From JAUIJL01 sp965366625 (GTDB lineage: Bacteria; Acidobacteriota; Thermoanaerobaculia; Multivoradales; J023): 64,000 bases of DNA. The stretch covers positions 1 to 64,000 of the forward strand of contig CBDUGP010000018.1 in the NCBI GenBank assembly GCA_965366625.1, read 5' to 3'. Of the stretch, positions 10,001-15,934 are shown one piece after another. Under the pieces are notes generated by a model. That model saw only the letters and a program-made list of their open reading frames with translations. It had not been told where the DNA came from and made no database searches. The first letter of the stretch is position 1. The number at the start of each line of letters is the position of its first letter. The translations under genes and the position numbers were made by a program.

Positions 10001-10424
10001 CGTCACCGATGGAGAGCGGCCCGCTATGTCGGGCCTGGCTCTTTCCATGCTCGACCGGCGTGGACGCCGCCAAGACGGCTTCCTGCGTCTCCATGACCTT
10101 GCGCACCTCGAGCTTTCGGCAGATCTCGTGGTCTTGAGCGGTTGCGAGACCGCTGTCGGCAGGCGGCTCGAGGGGGAAGGTCTAATGGGGCTGACTTTCG
10201 GCTTCTTCCACGCGGGAGCCAAGCAAGTGATCGCCAGTCGGTGGAAAGTTCGAGATCGGGTAACAGCGGCGCTGATGACGGAGCTTTACCGGCAGCTCCA
10301 GACCGAGGGGGCGGAGCCGGCAGCGGCTCTTCGTGAAGCCCAGCTCTTTATTTCTGCCCACCGTGAGTGGCGCCACCCCTATTATTGGTCGTCCTTTGCC
10401 ATGTATCAGCGGCAACACAGATGA
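7026..10424 (+). CDS. TPR-CHAT caspase-like protein
   Basis: The product is 1132 residues. After a hydrophobic segment (about 27-46) comes a beta-sandwich resembling the pre-peptidase C-terminal domain (about 55-160), then some ten TPR units (about 175-620) in which motifs such as ALNDLGLIYLQLGDKEKS recur. The C-terminal CHAT domain (about 760-1130) keeps the clan CD protease dyad: His991 in LATHG and Cys1040 in LSGCETA. The final GAKQVIASRWKV...PYYWSSFAMY block is typical of CHAT proteins. The TPRs presumably bind a partner that triggers proteolysis. The ATG at 7026 has no good ribosome site; a GTG at 7041 preceded by AGGGAG is a credible alternative start. The protein is probably exported or membrane-anchored. 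Confidence 0.93.
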   Translation: MQGDPVEIRMLEWIRREVSRETRRRTADFCCRLLGVLLVSTLATSSVEGSDANGNAQPLRVGDRVEREIRGGDLHSYRIEAESLGQTWKVAVDQRGIDLMIRAFDSAGGADVSVDAPFGRQGLERLILKSAEARFFVVQIEPSSPLAVAGSYEISVAPLSIQKSGKVSPRDQAEIAMSEAAAGSWNGTLNDRRRAVERYREAAELFRLAGHRRDQALASYAVARLSLDLGDLESAKETLNRALPLWKGLGDLNFEGVALNDLGLIYLQLGDKEKSKLLFERSISKQQEIGNVFGEAVPRSNLCLFLLHFDDPRDSAPCFRRVHALYAEAGEEEQSARALLNLGGAFDTLGEPKEAASNYQLAISKFRALDYRLGEAQALHNLGMTLKRLGQLQRAMEHFRSALQVFESEGHLRWQARAASNLGDALALLGDSQRALSYYEQSLEIRRQVNDLKGEGITLGRIAEARRQQGELHEALRLHHQGRALLRQAGDGWREAMALGQMGQVQADMGRNEQARKSFDLALQRHRELGDSKNEAQTSLFRGKAALKVGDFAGAAADFRHALMLHESLGWISATAECHFGLAHVAERRGRLGEALQSLQAGLMIAESMRDRVEVPSLQASFMAGVGAAYRLEVDLLMRLGRPEQAFEASERARARALLDLLAGSNVDRHSTLGEDLQVRRQDALDRLNAKAQRRLLLTGSSSPERLQAAVQELDAALVEMELVEAEVRREAGGAVLFAPIHLATAKRLVGEESLLLEYSLGEERSYLFAVGSNGFDAFELPGRQPLEKLTRRVVDSMRNVVAGSWDEGSEAGSELSRILLGPLTATLLGKQRILIVADGALHHLPFEALQLPGGSKDERVITRHLVTYAPSASVLAAERSPIGKRAYVASRTVAIFADPVYAPSDSRLSDPHQQRADVAALTSLANGDADRDVAPGGRLERLPGTRHEAQAIASLFAPDQVVVKSGFEANRQSLFSSELQGFKILHLATHGVTDGERPAMSGLALSMLDRRGRRQDGFLRLHDLAHLELSADLVVLSGCETAVGRRLEGEGLMGLTFGFFHAGAKQVIASRWKVRDRVTAALMTELYRQLQTEGAEPAAALREAQLFISAHREWRHPYYWSSFAMYQRQHR

Positions 10425-10780
10425 CGGTCTGTACAGGACAAGCCGCGGCCTTCGAGAAACGGTCGGCCCCTTCCAGCCAGGCAACATTATCTCCATGAAA
10501 TTTAGCGGCAATGATTTGATCTATTTTGATGTGAACGGCGGGACATTTGAGCCAATCACGAACGGTTTTTCGGTGGTTGTGAAGACTGTCGTGGAGAAGC
10601 GCAGGTTTGGGGCTTTGAATGGCAAGAAACACGCCCTGACGGTACCGTGATGGACTGGCAGCTTGTGGTCATCGAGGAGTCACACCGCGACGATTCACCG
10701 CGGGGGTTGCCGGTTTCCTATATAAAATTGATACAGGCGTTAGAGAGGTGACCGGCGTTTTCGGAGCGGAGTATCCCTAG
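10425..10780 (+). pseudogene. Decayed relative of the gene at 4444-5238
   Basis: No intact gene fills this gap. One frame (about 10405-10650) encodes a stretch with FQPGNIISMKF, comparable to IEPGEMICLYM in the 4444-5238 protein, and stops at 10650. A second frame (from about 10640) ends REVTGVFGAEYP-stop at 10780, matching the last ten residues of that protein exactly; the DNA differs only at third codon positions. There is no credible start in the second frame. The simplest reading is a frameshifted remnant of a paralogue; an undetected short gene is possible. Confidence 0.5.
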
Positions 10781-10813
10781 CTCTGACGCGCCGGGCTCTG
10801 GTATCTTACGCCC

Positions 10814-11410
10814 ATGCAAGGGCAGGCGACCGAGCCGGAAATCGCCCAGGATCTCGCGCAGAGGATCCACGCGGGCGACACGGCCGCAGAGAACGAGCTG
10901 ATCCAGCGTTACAGCCGCGGTCTCTCGTTTTTCCTGCGTCGGCAGTGTAGTGACCCGGCCTTGGCGGAGGATATCCACCAGGAGGCTTTTCGCGTGGCGC
11001 TGCTCCGTTGCCGGGAGGGCAGCCTTGAGGATCCCTCCCGCCTAGCCGGCTTCCTCCAGCGCACCGCGAAGCATCTTTTGATCGGTGAGTTTCGCAAGAC
11101 CGGGCGACGCAAGACGGATTCGGATGAAGAGGCGATCCAGCGAACCACCGCACCGGCTCCGCAGCTGGAACGAGTCCTGCTCAAGGAAGAAGTGGGATTC
11201 GTTCGACGTTTGATCTCCGAGCTGAAATCGCATCGGGATCGGCAAATCCTCTATCAGTTCTACGTTGCGGACGAAGAGAAAGAGCAGATCTGCCGGGACC
11301 TCGAGCTCGAAGGTCGCCACTTCGATCGAGTTTTGTTCCGAGCCAGAGAACGATTCAAGGATCTGCTGGAGCGATCAGAAAAACGCCGGAGGCTGGAACA
11401 TGTCAGCTGA
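10814..11410 (+). CDS. ECF-type RNA polymerase sigma factor
   Basis: The 198-residue protein has the two-region layout of ECF sigma factors. Region 2 (about 15-90) includes ELIQRYSRGLSFFLRRQCSDPALAEDIHQEAFRVAL, matching the core-binding and -10-recognising helices. Region 4 (about 125-185) ends in a helix-turn-helix (KEQICRDLELEGRHFDRVLFRARERF). Its gene overlaps the start of the following zinc-finger protein by 11 nt, a typical sigma/anti-sigma arrangement with coupled translation. The ATG at 10814 fits the length of the family. The target promoter is not evident from this window. Confidence 0.9.
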   Translation: MQGQATEPEIAQDLAQRIHAGDTAAENELIQRYSRGLSFFLRRQCSDPALAEDIHQEAFRVALLRCREGSLEDPSRLAGFLQRTAKHLLIGEFRKTGRRKTDSDEEAIQRTTAPAPQLERVLLKEEVGFVRRLISELKSHRDRQILYQFYVADEEKEQICRDLELEGRHFDRVLFRARERFKDLLERSEKRRRLEHVS

Positions 11411-12143
11411 AGAAACAACGTCGCCGGCTAGCGATCGACCGAAAGCGAGTCCTATGGACCACTCCACCATTGAGAAAGAGCACGTCGTCGATCGATACCT
11501 GCTGGGCAGGCTCTCCGCCGAAGAGGAGGAGCGTTTTGTTGAGCATTACATGTCGTGCCAGGAATGTTTGGATACCCTCGGAAGGGCCGAAAAAATGCAG
11601 AGGGCCATCAAACATCAAGCGATAGAGGACGCGGAGCCGGAAAAAAAGACCGCAGGCAAGCTCTTGACTTTTCCTGCCGGCCCCAAGGCGAGTCTGCTAG
11701 CCCTGGCCGCTCTCCTGCTGCTTGTGATTCTGCCGTCCGGGCTCATGCAGCGACAAATCTCGGAGCTTCGAGCGGAGCTGGACGCGGCCAGAAAAGCCCA
11801 GAACAACGTCGTCCTAGCCACCCTCGGCGCCGAGCGGGGCTCTGGCGGAGCACCGACCCAAATCGTGCGGCTCGAAGCCGAGCAACAATGGATTGTTTTC
11901 TCTCTAGAGCTCAACTTGCTCGAGCATGAGGTCTATCGCGCGACGTTGCGTGACGAAGACGAGCGCGAGATCTGGGCAAGCCTCGACCTGCTTCCGACCC
12001 CTTCCGACACCCTCACCCTCGGCCTGCATTCCACGGCCCTAAGCCCAGGCGACTACAACATTCAGGTGCACGGCTTGAGCCCAGATGGGGGGGAGTCCTT
12101 CGTCTCGAAGTTTTCGTTTCGGGCAGTACCCGCCGAAGACTGA
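11400..12143 (+). CDS. Membrane anti-sigma factor with zinc-finger motif
   Basis: The ATG at 11400 gives 247 residues; a longer frame from 11265 lies inside the sigma gene. An anti-sigma zinc-finger signature HYMSCQEC (H-x3-C-x2-C) lies near residue 45-50, preceded by a helix (VVDRYLLGRLSAEEEERFVEHY). A transmembrane segment follows (about 98-115, LLALAALLLLVILPSGL), then a short coiled coil and an extracytoplasmic beta-rich domain of about 100 residues (LGLHSTALSPGDYNIQVHGL). It should hold the upstream ECF sigma factor at the membrane until a signal arrives. Nine consecutive C bases follow shortly after the stop. Confidence 0.88.
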   Translation: MSAEETTSPASDRPKASPMDHSTIEKEHVVDRYLLGRLSAEEEERFVEHYMSCQECLDTLGRAEKMQRAIKHQAIEDAEPEKKTAGKLLTFPAGPKASLLALAALLLLVILPSGLMQRQISELRAELDAARKAQNNVVLATLGAERGSGGAPTQIVRLEAEQQWIVFSLELNLLEHEVYRATLRDEDEREIWASLDLLPTPSDTLTLGLHSTALSPGDYNIQVHGLSPDGGESFVSKFSFRAVPAED

Positions 12144-12162
12144 ATAAGACCCCCCCCCGGAG

Positions 12163-12218
12163 CCGACAGGCGACATCGTCGACCGACATCCGACAGACCT
12201 CTTCCGACACCCGACACC
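12163..12218. promoter_or_regulatory. Cluster of six CGACA repeats, candidate activator sites
   Basis: Within 56 bp the pentamer CGACA occurs six times, mostly as CCGACA. The best unit, CGACACCCGACA (12205-12216), differs by one base from both arms of the hairpin at 5426-5463. The cluster lies about 215-270 bp upstream of the sigma-54 promoter-like site at 12433, a reasonable place for enhancer sites of a sigma-54 activator. The role is inferred. Confidence 0.35.
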
Positions 12219-12432
12219 CTTCGCACCCTCGGTACTCTGGGGATCGCCTTTCCAGATTGGGTTTTCGCCGGGCCCAGCCCGGCCGATAGGCCACGCCTAC
12301 CTTTAGTTGTTGCGTTTACGTTGTCTTCTTGCTTCGAGACAGGTGAGCTTTGTGCCGTCTGGCGAGCGTATAAGCTTACTATTTTCAGAGGTTTTTATTC
12401 TTGTCTTAATTTCGTGCAAGCCTAGGGGTGGC

Positions 12433-12448
12433 CGGCACGGAGTTTGCT
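12433..12448 (+). promoter_or_regulatory. Sigma-54 (-24/-12) promoter
   Basis: CGGCACGGAGTTTGCT matches the sigma-54 consensus TGGCAC-N5-TTGC[AT] at all but the first base. The invariant GG (12434-12435) and GC (12446-12447) are separated by the required 10 bp. Transcription would start near 12459 and read into the DUF2589 genes after a leader of roughly 125 nt. The FHA-sigma54 activator at 257-1891 is the obvious candidate regulator in this window (inference). The rest of the 442-bp gap before 12586 shows no gene. Confidence 0.7.
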
Positions 12449-12585
12449 GTTTAGAAAAACATTCTTCAGCCCGGCGAGCTTATGGATCTCTCGATGCGGC
12501 CGGCCAGAGACCCAGGTTGACGACGGGACCGTTTTCAGACTGGCCAAGGTCTGATCGGCAAGAGAATCGCCGCCACTACCGCAGA

Positions 12586-13212
12586 ATGGATGACCAAGAA
12601 ATGATTAAATTTGACGAGCTCGTTACCGCTATTCAAGGCAGTCTTCTTGAAGCTTCTTCCGCTCTTACTGAACAGAATCTTTATATCCTCAAACGGTTCT
12701 TCAAAAAAACCGATTGCGAAGAAACGAAGAAGCGAATTGAAGCTGCCCTAGCCGTGTCATCGGATGTCTCTGACAACACGGATCCGGAGAAGCTCAGGGA
12801 GGCTTCTTCGGCGATCAAAAAGGCTGCGCAATTGCTCGAAGAGTGCCCGCCTTCAGATTGTTTGGTTCCCATCACAGTGGCGATGGAATATCCCAGGATG
12901 ACTCCGGACGGGCCAGTGACTCATTTGGCCCACATACCGTTGGTGAGTCTCGTGCCCTTGACCTTTTCGCAGATCGACGAGCTGCGTTTCAAATCAGAGT
13001 TGGAGCTGTCCATCGTCGACGACACTCTGAGAGTCGGTTTCCCTGCCCGCAGAGAAGTCGGTACTTGCGAAAAAGATGGGGTCACCCCAGATGAACCTTG
13101 TGGAGCCAACGCGTCCGTCGAGATCATCGTCCGTCCGGCTCATCCTACCGACGGCATGAAGAAAGTCATCGAAGGTTATGACAGGAGCTTGCGAGCACAA
13201 ATTCCCGGCTGA
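12586..13212 (+). CDS. DUF2589-type protein, first of a pair
   Basis: The 208-residue protein starts with a helical region (about 1-95; MIKFDELVTAIQGSLLEASSAL) and continues as a beta-rich domain with HIPLVSLVPLTFSQIDELRFKSELEL, the block I associate with DUF2589 proteins (my recollection of the family). No signal peptide or enzyme motif is seen. A longer frame from 12307 would run through the sigma-54 promoter, so I start at the ATG at 12586; the ATG at 12601 is also possible and neither has a strong ribosome site. A second DUF2589-type gene follows after 65 nt. Function unknown. Confidence 0.75.
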   Translation: MDDQEMIKFDELVTAIQGSLLEASSALTEQNLYILKRFFKKTDCEETKKRIEAALAVSSDVSDNTDPEKLREASSAIKKAAQLLEECPPSDCLVPITVAMEYPRMTPDGPVTHLAHIPLVSLVPLTFSQIDELRFKSELELSIVDDTLRVGFPARREVGTCEKDGVTPDEPCGANASVEIIVRPAHPTDGMKKVIEGYDRSLRAQIPG

Positions 13213-13277
13213 TCGCGGTCTCGTCGTGAGATCGCCGATCAGCATCCACGCAAACAGTTACTGAAAAGGAGACGGCT

Positions 13278-13961
13278 ATGGACGAAGCACAACCTCCACT
13301 GGTCTCTATGGCGCAGCAATTCACGGGTCTACCCATGAAGGATCTCATTGGCGGTCCGCTTCAAGCGGCTGCTCAGGCGAATGCGATGATGGCGGTAACC
13401 CAAACTCGATTTCTGCTGGACACCTGCTTCACCTTTAAGGAAGGAACAGACGATGAACCGGGTACTTACGAGCCAATTATGATCGAAATGACCCTGATTC
13501 GAGGGCTCCTCGTGCCGGTCGATCCTACGGCCAGCCCGCCCGCAGAACCCAAGATCGAACAGGTGAAGACAACGTTTTATTTACCTTTGCTGACGATCCT
13601 GCCGCTCAATTCGCTCGCAGTCGATGATGTTTTGGTGAAATTCGACATGGAGGTCAAGTCGAGCTTCAGTGATGCGACCAATAACACGACTGAGAAGAAA
13701 ATGGCGGCGGAGACCTCGTTTGAAGCCAAGCTAGGCTACGGGCTCTTCTCGGCGACCATCACGGGCAACGCGAGCTATGAGAACAACACCATGGAATCAC
13801 GCGAGACTCACTACGAGAAGAGCAATTCCGCTCAGTATTCCGTGAGCGTCCATGCCGGACAGTTGCCCTTGCCCGACGGGGTGAAGGTGATCATTGAAAC
13901 CTTCTCCAAAGCCATCGAGCCAATCACCATGCCAGTCGTCGTTGAGCCGCCGCCGAGCTAA
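13278..13961 (+). CDS. DUF2589-type protein, second of a pair
   Basis: The 227-residue product shows the strongest DUF2589 features in the window: SMAQQFTGLPMKDLIGGPLQAAAQANAMMA at the N-terminus, a central FYLPLLTILPLNSLAVDDVLVKFDMEVKSS, and a C-terminal SNSAQYSVSVHAGQLPLPDGVKVIIETF (each quoted in part below the length at which it is diagnostic). No signal peptide or catalytic motif is present. AAGGAG lies just before the ATG. The upstream partner has a shorter version of the same fold, so the two probably work together, perhaps as a hetero-assembly; this is inferred. The function of the family is not known to me. Confidence 0.85.
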   Translation: MDEAQPPLVSMAQQFTGLPMKDLIGGPLQAAAQANAMMAVTQTRFLLDTCFTFKEGTDDEPGTYEPIMIEMTLIRGLLVPVDPTASPPAEPKIEQVKTTFYLPLLTILPLNSLAVDDVLVKFDMEVKSSFSDATNNTTEKKMAAETSFEAKLGYGLFSATITGNASYENNTMESRETHYEKSNSAQYSVSVHAGQLPLPDGVKVIIETFSKAIEPITMPVVVEPPPS

Positions 13962-14006
13962 CAGGCTGTGGGCGCCGAGTCGTTCGGCAAAGCGAGTGGC
14001 TTCGAG

Positions 14007-14023
14007 CCGGGCGATCCGCCCGG
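14007..14023. promoter_or_regulatory. GC-rich hairpin after the DUF2589 pair
   Basis: CCGGGCG-ATC-CGCCCGG is a perfect 7-bp stem with a 3-nt loop, 46 nt after the stop of the second DUF2589 gene and 33 nt before the zinc-ribbon gene. There is no U-run, so it may stabilise or partly attenuate the transcript rather than end it. Confidence 0.35.
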
Positions 14024-14055
14024 GAAACACGGAAAACTATAGAAAGATTAAAGAC

Positions 14056-14244
14056 GTGGAAGCTCAAATTCCTTGCCCACATTGTCGTGTGCCAATTCAA
14101 ACAAAAATAGATCTATTACTTGCAGGAGTCGGAGCTCAGTGCCCGAGCTGCGGGGGGCTGATTTCGATTGCCTCGAGTAGCCTATCTAAAGCCAAGGAAA
14201 CCGTGAACGCTTTCCGTCGGCTCGATGCGCTGAGCAAAACGTGA
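14056..14244 (+). CDS. Small double-CxxC zinc-ribbon protein
   Basis: Starting at the GTG at 14056 gives 62 residues: CPHC near the N-terminus and CPSC about 22 residues later, a classic four-cysteine zinc ribbon, followed by a Ser/Lys-rich helical tail (SLSKAKETVNAFRRL). The larger frame from 13894 overlaps the DUF2589 gene and looks non-coding before this point. The ribosome site is weak (AAAGA). It lies in the same direction as, and between, the DUF2589 pair and the 78-residue gene, so it probably belongs to the same unit. Role unknown; protein or nucleic-acid binding is possible. Confidence 0.65.
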   Translation: MEAQIPCPHCRVPIQTKIDLLLAGVGAQCPSCGGLISIASSSLSKAKETVNAFRRLDALSKT

Positions 14245-14352
14245 GTTGACCCGTTACATCAGGGTGAAAAGCATCGCGATCGGGTTCTTCTATAGAACCC
14301 GTAGGTCCGCGGTGACCGCAACCCAACAAACCCAACCGAAAGGAGACAAGGA

Positions 14353-14589
14353 ATGAGTCGAGTTACGAATGTTAGAGCCTTGGACAGCACAGGAGCCGTC
14401 GTCTTGGATAATGGCACGGGTGACTACCTGACCGGGCCGGTCCCGACTCTGAGCACAGGTGGAACCCCTGAGAACGGAGGACCGGTGACTGGGCAGCAGT
14501 ACGCATTGAGCTCCAACGAAGTGCCAGACATGGGTCAAATGAAATTGATCACTTTCGATGGCACCTACTATCAATTCAGGGGTCCATGA
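14353..14589 (+). CDS. Small 78-residue protein of unknown function
   Basis: A strong ribosome site (AAAGGAGACAAGG) directly precedes the ATG, which supports this as a real gene. The protein is rich in Gly, Thr and Pro (VLDNGTGDYLTGPVPTLSTG) and ends MKLITFDGTYYQFRGP. It has no cysteine, no signal peptide and no membrane segment. Its leader resembles that of the second DUF2589 gene (both carry AAAAGGAGAC or AAAGGAGAC). I do not recognise the family; location suggests that it belongs to the DUF2589/zinc-ribbon unit. Confidence 0.65.
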   Translation: MSRVTNVRALDSTGAVVLDNGTGDYLTGPVPTLSTGGTPENGGPVTGQQYALSSNEVPDMGQMKLITFDGTYYQFRGP

Positions 14590-15015
14590 TTCCTAGGGAC
14601 TGGATCTCGGACGGAGCAGCCTGCTAGGTGAGGCAGAGTCAGAAAGTGCTCTCGGCCACGATGACTGGAAGGAGAGGGTCGAATGCATCGACCACCCTGG
14701 TCCGCGACTCGGGGCCGAGAGCCCTGTCCCGAATGTGAAAATCGACGCCTGCAATTGCGTATTGCGACGGAAATCTGAGGTAGGCTCCGTTTTAGGACGG
14801 ACAGAATCGAGATCTCGGGCCACTGGACTCGCCTTTGATGGGGTTTGGGTCCGGAAATGTGCCGAGGCGTGACCACCGATTTGATGGTGGGAAAATCGTT
14901 TACGAGCGCAGAAAACCAATTTGAAAGGAAGCAATTTGCTTTTGCAGTGTTGAAAGAAAATCACCGAGGTCTCGCGGGAGCCCTCAAACCCGCAGAGAAA
15001 CTCAGGGAGATGACC
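14590..15015. other. Intergenic region, no convincing gene
   Basis: These 426 bases separate the 78-residue gene from the Cys-rich secreted gene. Short open frames exist on both strands but none has a good ribosome site or sensible composition. The last 150 bases are A+T-richer and probably carry the promoter of the downstream gene; I could not pick a clear -10/-35 pair. Confidence 0.4.
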
Positions 15016-15849
15016 ATGAAGGCAGACGGACGCATCCTGACGATGTTGGTGGCTCTAGCTCTTGTTGGATCCCTTGGGGCTCAGAAAATCCCAGATTCCT
15101 CGGCCTCCTGCCCGGGATTTGCACCGGGAACTCCCTGTCTTTGGCAGTCGCCCTACTGCGGGGACGATTGCGGCAATCTCCCATTCTGCCTCACAACCTG
15201 CCAGGGCGCGGATTCTGGTTCCGAGACTAATCTTCTTTACTGCGAAAGCGCGACCTACGCCAACTGCCACTATTCCGGCCCTCCCTGGGCGACCGGCACG
15301 AATTCCGACAACATTCCGCTGCCCTGCAAGCTGAACGCCGACAACTCGGTGGCCGACTGCAAGTGTCCGGTTTTCGAAGGGCCTACGTACGTTCACATGA
15401 ACTACATCTTGAACCTCGGGGTCTACTACGAAACGGTTGCCGTTTGCGGCTCGGACGGCTCAAAGTGCCAGAATCAAGAGACGTGCCCGCCCGGCACCGA
15501 GGGAACTTGCCAAGGTGAGGTCCCGCCCGTTTGCAAGTACATCACGCAGCAGGCCTCAGACGATCCGAGCGTTTCTCTGATCCCCGGCGCGGATCTCATC
15601 TCCACCTATGGTTACGGCATGGACCAAGACTATCCAGACGTCTCCCCTACCTCCACGACCTGTAACAACTTGGTCATCGCGAATTGCATGACAGCTCCGT
15701 GCACCTACGACGACAGCAATGCTGATGGGGATTCACCGTCTGGAATGCGCTACGCCCAATGCGCCTGTCCGACGATGTTCGAAAGCTCCTTCCCGCTTTC
15801 CCAGGATGGTCAGATCTGCAATCTCCCAGAAGGTTATGTGTGGGAGTAG
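15016..15849 (+). CDS. Cysteine-rich secreted protein
   Basis: The ATG at 15016 (GGGAG seven bases upstream) gives 277 residues. A signal peptide (LTMLVALALVGSLGA-Q) is clear. The mature part has 22 cysteines, an even number, spread as short pairs (CGDDC, CKC, CAC, CNN) with no free-standing known repeat that I recognise, so it is probably a disulfide-rich extracellular protein. The frame runs upstream to 14845 but that part overlaps the signal peptide and lacks a start signal. No operon partner is apparent; the next gene is convergent. The function is unknown. Confidence 0.75.
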   Translation: MKADGRILTMLVALALVGSLGAQKIPDSSASCPGFAPGTPCLWQSPYCGDDCGNLPFCLTTCQGADSGSETNLLYCESATYANCHYSGPPWATGTNSDNIPLPCKLNADNSVADCKCPVFEGPTYVHMNYILNLGVYYETVAVCGSDGSKCQNQETCPPGTEGTCQGEVPPVCKYITQQASDDPSVSLIPGADLISTYGYGMDQDYPDVSPTSTTCNNLVIANCMTAPCTYDDSNADGDSPSGMRYAQCACPTMFESSFPLSQDGQICNLPEGYVWE

Positions 15850-15934
15850 TCCCGCCGGTCACCTCAGCTTCGGCAGCCGCTGACGTTGGCAGCCGATGGC
15901 TAGGGACGAGGACCAAATCCTGATCACAACCACC

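Noticed and set aside
14593..14964. 123-codon minus-strand frame in the gap before the Cys-rich gene
   Set aside because: No ribosome site, and composition (Ser/Pro/Arg-rich) looks random.
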